Positions 56,825 to 64,000 of a stretch of DNA of 64,000 nt are shown one piece after another; positions within the stretch are counted from its first letter, which is position 1, and the number at the start of each line of letters is the position of its first letter. This stretch comes from Poecilobothrus nobilitatus (lineage: Eukaryota; Arthropoda; Insecta; Diptera; Dolichopodidae): positions 111,005,321 through 111,069,320 of the forward strand of contig OX352772.1 in the NCBI GenBank assembly GCA_947095535.1, written 5' to 3'. The notes below the pieces were generated by a model, which was not told the origin of the DNA, ran no database searches, and saw only the letters and a list, made by a program, of their open reading frames with translations. The translations under genes were made by a program, and so were the position numbers.

Positions 56825-57250
56825 TGTACCTCTTTTTAGCACATTTTTAATAAAATTTAAGAAATGTGTCTATTAGTTTCACACTCTCCATCTGTCTGTC
56901 GTTGTCTGAGTGTTTACAAAACTTCTACGACGTTTGAAATACAAAAATTTAATTTTAATTACGGATAGGCATCGCAAAAAAATTAATTTTGTGGGTTGAC
57001 GAATTACCCGCGATATAGTCCCCTAAAGTTCAATAGAGTCCTATATTTAAATTGCTAGAACCCAAATTCTATAAGGTTCACAAATCTGCAAACGCCAAAC
57101 TATATTTGCTTTTATTACCTTTCTAAATAAATACGTATATATTTTTGTTTACAGTAAATTCAAATTTTGAAATATTTGACTCCTTCTTTTCAGATCTTGT
57201 TAAGGTTAAATAAAAATCTAGGAAATTTGAGGTTCGTGTTTCTTTTTTAT
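56825..57250. mobile_element. Decayed mini-me-like repeat copy
   Basis: Begins TTTAGCACATTTTTAAT with CATCTGTCTGTCGTTGTCTG near 56888, which is the decayed reverse of the GACGGACGGAC...AATGTGCTAAA end seen at 19980-20050. Further on, TTAAATTGCTAGAACCCAAATTCTATAAGG (about 57050, read in parts) parallels 21535-21560. No coding capacity. Confidence 0.55.
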
Positions 57251-57415
57251 TCCAGCAATTTACTTTTATATTATAACAGTTCAAAATGCTTGCACTAGCA
57301 ATGCGCTTTTATAATATAACAGTCCAAAAAGCTAAAGTTTTGCAATCAATTTTATTTTCTACTTTTTAGGGGGCGAATTCGGTTTTGCTAAAAGCATATT
57401 TTTTGCATAAGCATA

Positions 57416-60390
57416 TTAAATTGTTATTGGGAAATCTGGATTATGGGGGATAGGTCGGAAAATTTGGAGGGGCATTTTGAAGAAAGATGTTAATGTTCTT
57501 CTTAAACTTAAGTAAATCGTACACATATAAATTACCAACCTTAGGGAACACATGTGATGGTATATGGTTCCACAAACGGGACGTGCGCATGACAAACGAA
57601 TTTCCATAAGCTGTATTTCGCCATCTTGATAAATCAACATGGTAGGGATGAGCATCTGTTGCCCTCCCTGTTTCTCGTTGGAAAACTTTGAGTGGAGGCA
57701 TTAATTGTTTAATTTCTTTAGAACAAATTTTAATCCCTACGAGATATCTCTAAAACAAGGTCAGTGACCCAACTGCTCGGTGATGGCTGAGTGAAGTGAG
57801 CATAGAAGTTACACTGGGGTCGTTAATCAAACGAATAGCTCTGTTTTGCACATTATCTAAATAACCCAGTGCTGTTTGAGGCCCTGCAGCCCAAATGTGT
57901 GCATTATACTCCATTTTTGGCCTAATGTACGTTTTATAGATATTGAGAAGATCAGATGCGGAAAAGTAAGTTTTGCAGCGATACAAAAAACCCAAACATT
58001 TAGCTGCATCCTTAGCTATACCAAAAATATGATTTGCCAAGTCACTTTCTGGTTTAACCCGACGCCCAGCATGTTTAAATCCGTTGAATGCAGCAAGACT
58101 TCTCCCTGAAATAGTAAGTTAGGAACGGTAGTGGCTATTTTTCGCGAGATCAGACAGCATTGTGTTTTTTTGGTGTTGAACTCAACTCTATTGACTTCAC
58201 CCCATTTTTGAATTTTTGCTAAATCGTTATTTAGCTCACTAATAGTGAAATTTTTTGTGTTGTATTAATCTGGTGATTAATATTACAGCGGCTATGAAAT
58301 TCATAGGAAGCTACAAGGGTGCTGTCGTCTTCGAAACTATGGATCGGATTGGAGGTTAATGTGAGAGTAGGTCATTGATAAATATTAAGAAGAGAGTTGG
58401 GAATAAAACTGATCCCTGGGGGACACCAGCATTTATTTTGAATTAGTCAGATGAATATCCATCGATCAGTACAGGAATCGTGCGATTCGAAAGGATATCT
58501 CCAATCCATTTTAGAAAGACCCTACCTAGAACTAATGCTTTGCACTTTTCCAATAGAGCATCATGCCAAACTCGATCGAAAGCCTTAAAAATATCAAGAG
58601 CCACAACATCAGACTCACCAGAGTGGTGAAGGTTGATGTTTAGCTTCTCAGAAAGGTAAGTCATGAGATTACCGGTTGAACGACGGGCTTTGAACCCGTA
58701 TTGACGATCGTGAAGCAAACCTTTGTGATCCAGGTATTTCAAAAGCTTTTAGTTCACTATTTTCTCCACTACCTTGGAGAGGACCAAAGTTATAGCAATA
58801 GGGCGGTAGTTGGAGGGATCGCTTTTATTACCTTTTTTGGGAATTGGGAAAACATGTGCAACCTTCCATTGGGTAGGATGAATACCCGAAGTGAAGGAGA
58901 GGTAGAAAAGGTTGCGCAGAGGTTTTGAAATAGTGGAGTAGGTATTTTTAAGCACCATGGTGGTTATACCATGTGGACCGGCTGACTTATTTGTATCAAG
59001 ATTCTTTAAGATTTTCATCACTGCCCGCGTCCTAAAGTAAATTTTACCGAAGGAGCAGCCAGCTGCTGGAACAGAAGGTGGCATCTGAGCTGACTGTGAC
59101 AGTGTCGAATTGAAGGCGAACTGCTTGCCAAATAAGTTCGCCTTCTCTTTAGGATCTGATACAGTTCTGTTATTTTTATCAATAAGTGGTGGAAAGGAAG
59201 ACCCTCTAACGTCTTTCTTTTGGCAATTGACCAAAAAAATTTGCTATTCTTAGGCATGTGGATTATTTTACGTTTCAACTTTTGGTTGAACAAGAGTTTT
59301 TGCTTATTGATAACTCTCTTGCATCTGTTTCTCACCGCTATATAGCTAGCCCTGTGAGCCTCCGACCTATTGTTTTGGTACAGTTTAAAAGCCTCCTCTT
59401 TTTTAGAAATGGCTTCTTTGCAAATACGATTAAACCAAGATTTGGGACTCCTGTTAACAGATTTCATGAAATGAGGGATGAATAACCTCATTCCAAGCAA
59501 AATAGTTTCACTAATCGCATTTGCATCAAAGTTAACATTTCTGTTGCGGAAGCACAATGACCAATCAAAGGCTTTAAAAAAATTGCTAAGGCCCTCCCAG
59601 TCAGCATGGCTGTAACGCCAAACTAATTTTTTGGGAGGGGACCTTTGGTTGGAGATTGGGCTTACCCGGAAACTAGTGTTAACCAAAAAATGGTCGGAAT
59701 TACCCAGGGGGCAACCAACTGAAACCACATATTTTTCAGGGTGTGTGGTGAGAAACAGATTCAAGAGGTGACCTTCATGACCATCAGCACGGTCCGGGAT
59801 CCTAGTGGGATTTTGGATAAGTTGAGAAAGGTGGAACAGTGTGGAGAATAGTTCAACTTGTTTCCCAATTGACTTTTGACTCGGGGAGATGTTACTAGAA
59901 AAATAGAGCCAGTCCCTGTTATAAATGTTGAAATCTCCCGCCAGAACAATTTCAGTTTCTGGAGATGCGTCCAAAATTTCATTGATCTGGTTCGATAGAT
60001 TTTCAATTTCCATAGCAGTTTCTTGTTCATTTGAGTTGGGTGATCTGTATAGGAAACAGAAATGTATGACATGCTTTTCAACGAGAATTTTGACATAAAT
60101 GTAATGAAAGGTTGGGCTAGAACATTTATATTTTGGAAGTTTGTTGAAAGCGATGTCATTTTTTATGTAGACGGCGATACCTCTTTTGTTTACGAAGTGT
60201 GAAATAAGTGAGTAGCCGGTAACATTAAAGTTATCATTGTGGTTACTGGCTTGTGTTTAACAAAGGGCTAAGACTGCTGGTTTAATTGAACTAAGATGGT
60301 AAACGACGGCATGAAAATTCGTTTGCAACCCGCATATGTTACAGAAATTAACATTAAAAGTGGTAATTTTGGTGGAAAAAAATTAATAGT
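57416..60390 (-). pseudogene. LINE copy L5: near-complete ORF2, frameshifted
   Basis: Minus strand from about 60370: endonuclease start (CNICGLQTNFHAVVYHL near 60350), then a 331-codon frame (60013-59018) with VLAGDFNIYNRDW, the catalytic-type GNSDHFLVN and the long linker. RT blocks are at 59234-58749 (SAGPHGITTMVLKN, DPSNYRPIAITLVLSKVVEK) and 58742-58443 (DRQYGFKARRSTGNL, VVALDIFKAFDRVWHD). The catalytic box near 58335 reads FEDD rather than FADD. The C-terminal domain is at 58040-57441 (AAKCLGFLYRCK, IYKTYIRPKMEYNAHIWAAGPQ). The 3' end is truncated at about 57416 with no poly(A). The best reference copy for L2 and L4. Confidence 0.88.
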
Positions 60391-61496
60391 TATAAAAGAA
60401 AAGTTAAAATAATTAATAATAATATTAAAATTAAAATTGAAATCTAGTTTAAAATTAAAATGAAAAGCAAAATTAAGATGGAATCAGAGTTGAAATTGTA
60501 ATTAAAATCAAAATTAGACTAAACATCAATTTCGAAATTAACCCAGATCAAAATATTACTTAAGATATATTAAAGTGTGTAAATTAAGTAATTAAAAATG
60601 TATAATAGAATTTAAAGCAAAAATTAAAATTAACAAAAACTAAAATTTAGTAAAGTATTTTAGTACTTAAAATCAAAAGTAAAAGTGCACGATTTAAATA
60701 ACCCGAACTTGACAACACTTTAAAATAAATTACTATCAATGTCAGTAACAATACTTTATATCAAAATTATACATTACTTTTCAATACTTTTCAATATTTT
60801 GCCTTGAGTGAGCAAATGGTTTATAACAGGAAACATTGGTTATAGCTACCTCCACACATTTATGTACCACGGTACCTGAATATAAATAAATAAATAAATA
60901 TTATGTACATACGTACGTACATATTTACATATGTAGTTTTAATTTTTTGTGTTGACAAAATTTTGTTGGTAAATCATAATGCGTAATGCGCAAAAGCATA
61001 ATTTTGTAATGATCTTTACTTTTACTAGCAAATTATTGCTCTCTTTAAAGAGCTTTAAGCTTTAGGAAAAAAATGAAAAAATTTTACAAAATTCGGGTAG
61101 ACTTTTTTTATCAACGTTTTTATAAATAAAAAAATTATAAATTCAATTTTTTTTTGTATTCAGATAGTGTAAAAAATTATGAATTTTAAGGTTTACTTAG
61201 AAATTTTTTCAAAAAAATGTCTATTTTAGAAGTTATTAAAGATTTAAAGTTACCCCACTATTTAACTTTTACTTTTCCCATAAGAGCCAATGTAAATAGT
61301 GGGGTAAATTGAGCTTTCGTTCTCTTCAGTTCCTGTCTTGATATTTATGTAGTTTATGTTCTTTACTATGTACAAAAATAATATTATGTGTGTATGTAGT
61401 TTGAATTTGGCAATTGGAATTATTTTGAATAAAATTTTATTTGTATATCTATATACACAATATACATAATAAATGTTCCTAAATAAAACACATAAA
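60391..61496. other. AT-rich spacer, no gene
   Basis: AT-rich with A/T runs, a TAAA microsatellite near 60886-60900 and TACATACGTACGTACAT near 60905. The minus-strand frame 61262-61516 has no recognisable domain. Nothing supported. Confidence 0.6.
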
Positions 61497-62290
61497 ACAT
61501 TAATTTTTAACGCCATGCATATTCAATATGCAATAAAGAATGTTGACAACAAATATTCTGATTTAAATCCTAAACAAATGTTTTAAAACAAAATAATTTA
61601 GCAACATAAAAATATTGTACCTATATATTTTGTGTCCTAATACAAAATACATGTGCACATCAAGATTGATTGAACTAAATTATTATAGGAGGAAAGATCA
61701 AATAATATGTGTATATTATACATAAAATTTTATTAAAAAAATGTTGATGAATACAGTTAATAAAAAAAAAAAAATGTACGTACACGAATTGGATTCGAAC
61801 CAAATCACTCTTACTTTCAAAACCTGTACACTCTCCTCTGCACTATACAACACTTAAATATTTAATGAACATATTACGAACATAAAATCTTAATTTTTAA
61901 CCATGTATATTCAATATGCATTAAAGAATGTTGACAGCAAATATTTTGATTTAAATACTAAACAAATGTTGTAAACAAAATAACTTAGCAACATACATAA
62001 AAATATTGTATGTATGGATTGTGTTTTGCTAATTATGCTAATACAAAACACCATGAAAGATCAAAAATATAATGTGTATGTTTGTATGCATGAATAAGAG
62101 ATAAAAATGTAAGTTTTAAATTCATATATACAAAATATATACATATTTTATTCAAAAAATGTTGATGTATAGATAGATTAAAAAAAAAAAAGTTGCATGT
62201 GAACTAGATTCGAACAACATGACCCCCACTTTTGAAACCTGTACACTTTCCTCTGCACCATACAACACTTATAAATGTTGCTAGCAGATT
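61497..62290. repeat. Tandem duplication (about 385-bp units), each with a tRNA-like remnant
   Basis: Unit 1 (about 61497-61880) and unit 2 (about 61881-62290) share CTTAATTTTTAAC / ATTCAATATGCA / AAAGAATGTTGACA and the later tRNA-like block. On the minus strand the blocks (61783-61850 and 62193-62268) contain a B-box-like GGTTCGAATCC (degraded in unit 2) and TAGTGCAGAGGA, as in tRNA-derived sequences. Neither folds convincingly into a full tRNA by eye, so I call them remnants. Confidence 0.65.
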
Positions 62291-62559
62291 ACGAAGATAA
62301 TAAAAAGCGTGACAGAATGACAAATAAATAAATAAATAAACCGACACCGACGAGTGAATATAAAAGCATATAATTAATAGTAATTTCTAAACAATAAATG
62401 ATAAATAATATACATAAGTATAAAAGAAAAACAAAAGTCTTGTGGTTATTTTCTTATTAAAACAAATTATTTGAAAAAGAACAAAATATTTTATGTTTTT
62501 TCTTCTAATTTTTCAAGCTATGGTTCTATTTTTATGCACTACTTGAAATCAAGTTTTAC

Positions 62560-62881
62560 AGATAAGTAGCTCAGCTTAGTAAATATTGGTAGGAAGGAAC
62601 TATAATACATGATCGCTTTTAAAATAATTAATAATTTGATCAAGCACAACTTTATTCTGAATAGAAGTATTAACATACACACCTATAACACAGGAAATAA
62701 ATCTAGCTTTTATTTGTCACCATTCAAAACAGCCAAACAAAGAAACAGCTGCCTATATAATTGCTTAAAACTCTATAATGAACTACCAGCCTCCATAAAA
62801 GAAATAGGTAATATTGTCATTTTCAAAAAGAAAGTGAAAGAAATACTGATCAGTTTTTTTTTTTTCTCTCCTTATTATTAA
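62560..62881 (+). pseudogene. LINE ORF2 C-terminal tail fragment
   Basis: The open frame 62609-62881 encodes the terminal domain of a LINE D-like ORF2: AFKIINNLIKHNFILNR, then RNSCLYNCLKLYNELPASIK and FKKKVKEIL. The same order of motifs occurs at 63418-63819 on the other strand and at 56430-56610 in LINE D. Only this tail is present. It ends in a T-rich run rather than a poly(A) tail. Confidence 0.75.
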
Positions 62882-63417
62882 TACTTAAAAACAAAAATTA
62901 CATTATGGCCAATATTTCACTTAAATTTTAATATAATAAATAAAAAAGAACAAATGTTGTTTTGCTTACTGTATAGTGTATGGAATAAAAAATATTATAA
63001 ATATGAAATATTGAGATACACTTTTTATTTAATTTAAAAAACAATTGCGACCTAAGCTTTAGCTGTATGGTCTTATTGTATAGTTAAAAATAAGCGTTAA
63101 AAATAAAAACAAAAAAAAAAATAAAAAATAACAAAAAGAAATATATAGATATATACATGTATATAAAGACAACAAAAAAAGTTTCGAAAAAAATTATTTG
63201 TCTATTAAATATTAATTATCAATTTATCGATTTAACTACAATTGAAGTTATTTCAATTTAGATGTATTTGCATATAACATTCTTTCATGATTGTGTACTT
63301 TGTTTTTATTTCTTAAACATTTAAACATGGTATAATAATGCTTTGTTAATTCAAAGTTAAACACTAAATATACTCTTATCAATAAATACTAAATTATCAT
63401 TTAGCACATAATACTCG
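62882..63417. other. AT-rich spacer, no gene
   Basis: No coding frame or recognisable repeat beyond A/T runs near 63110-63180. Confidence 0.6.
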
Positions 63418-64000
63418 TTACCGTAGCATACGCTCAGTAATTTGTTTTTTAAAAGTAGCAAAATTATCAATAAGTTTTAAATTTTGTGGTAGCTCATTGT
63501 ACATTTTTAGGTAGATATACAAACAATTTTTTTTCTCGTTTTCAGTTCTGAAAAGCGTAAGATAAAAGTTTGATTGGTTTCTGGTATTTCTATTGTGGAT
63601 ATCAAAGTTTCTATTAAGTATGAAATTATGCTTGATCTCATTGAAAATAATTTTAAATGCTGTTAAATAAAGCTCCCTTTGACATAAATTACTAAAACTA
63701 ATGTATGGGTTTGCATATGATAATTTAGAATGGTATCTTATTCGGTAATTGTGAATAATTTTAATAGCCTTTTTAGTATATCTAATTTGTTTATAAATAA
63801 TTGAGGTGCTCCGCTGCAAATTAGGTCAAATATATAAAGTGATATTTTATAAAGGCACAATATATTTGATACATATTTTCTTTAGTTAAGAACTTCTGTA
63901 ATCGCCTTAAAATGAAGATGTACGGAGAAATTTTTTTGATTATCGCATTAATGTGCCCATGCCATTTTATTTTATTGTCTAATAACAAACCAAGATAATT
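63418..64000 (-). pseudogene. LINE ORF2 C-terminal region, running off the window end
   Basis: On the minus strand the right part (about 64000-63830) reads NYLGLLLDNKIKWHGHINAI and then ILRRLQKFLTKENMYQIYCAFI, the region after the RT thumb. After a short break (near 63825) a 133-codon frame (63819-63418) continues with YTKKAIKIIHNYRIRYHS, RELYLTAFKIIFNEIKHNFILNR and MYNELPQNLKLIDNF. Jockey/CR1-group LINE, family close to the fragment at 62560. The 5' part lies beyond the window. Confidence 0.8.

Noticed and set aside
61262..61516. 84-codon minus-strand frame
   Set aside because: AT-rich chance frame without recognisable features.

Overview
This window is AT-rich eukaryotic DNA, most likely from a dipteran (fly) genome. 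I see no convincing host protein-coding gene, rRNA gene or functional tRNA gene. Nearly every recognisable piece is a transposable element, and nearly all are broken, truncated or nested in one another, as in pericentromeric heterochromatin or a piRNA-cluster-like locus. The fly assignment rests on three things: env-bearing Ty3/gypsy elements (errantiviruses), a 412/mdg1-like element with a tRNA-Arg-type primer site, and several elements with the (GTCC)n block, TATACCC ends and central tandem repeats typical of the mini-me/DINE-1 (Helentron-related) repeats of Diptera.

Layout. 250-2888: non-autonomous element with inverted ends and a very regular 591-bp higher-order tandem repeat. 3505-4347: single copy of a related repeat that abuts the gag ATG of errantivirus-like element 1 (4348-about 10920: gag, protease, RT/RNase H, integrase, env, 3' LTR; no 5' LTR seen). 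11100-25740 and 25911-35745 look like two direct copies of one composite segment: a LINE in minus orientation, a Jockey-like LINE, a PHD-finger LINE ORF1 remnant, then a second LINE in minus orientation. They meet at a scrambled palindromic junction (25725-25910). Copy one was later invaded by a ZAM-like errantivirus (17086-23811) with paired LTRs, a tRNA-Ser-type primer site and a CGCG target duplication; it kept integrase and env fragments but lost gag, protease and RT. Its env is split by an inverted dimer of the mini-me-like repeat (21137-22534).

36841-38695 is a relic pol of a third Ty3/gypsy lineage (mdg3/micropia-like). 40031-42013 and 43266-44584 are two DINE-like elements with the same terminal hairpin and end sequences but different central repeats. 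44734-52856 is a 412/mdg1-like element on the minus strand with both LTRs; a SINE sits in its 5' LTR, and its leader has a small ORF predicted to be N-myristoylated and membrane-anchored. 52857-56730 is a plus-strand LINE interrupted by a 1.17-kb insertion with a 9-bp target duplication. 57416-60390 is the most complete copy of the minus-strand LINE. The remainder is AT-rich spacer, a tandem duplication carrying tRNA-like remnants (61497-62290) and two LINE tail fragments, one running off the window end.

There is no operon-like co-operation to describe; the genes work only within their own elements. Family names (ZAM, 412/mdg1, mdg3, Jockey, DINE/mini-me, P) come from motif recognition by eye and need a database search. 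Most element boundaries are good to about 10-50 bp, except where target duplications fix them.
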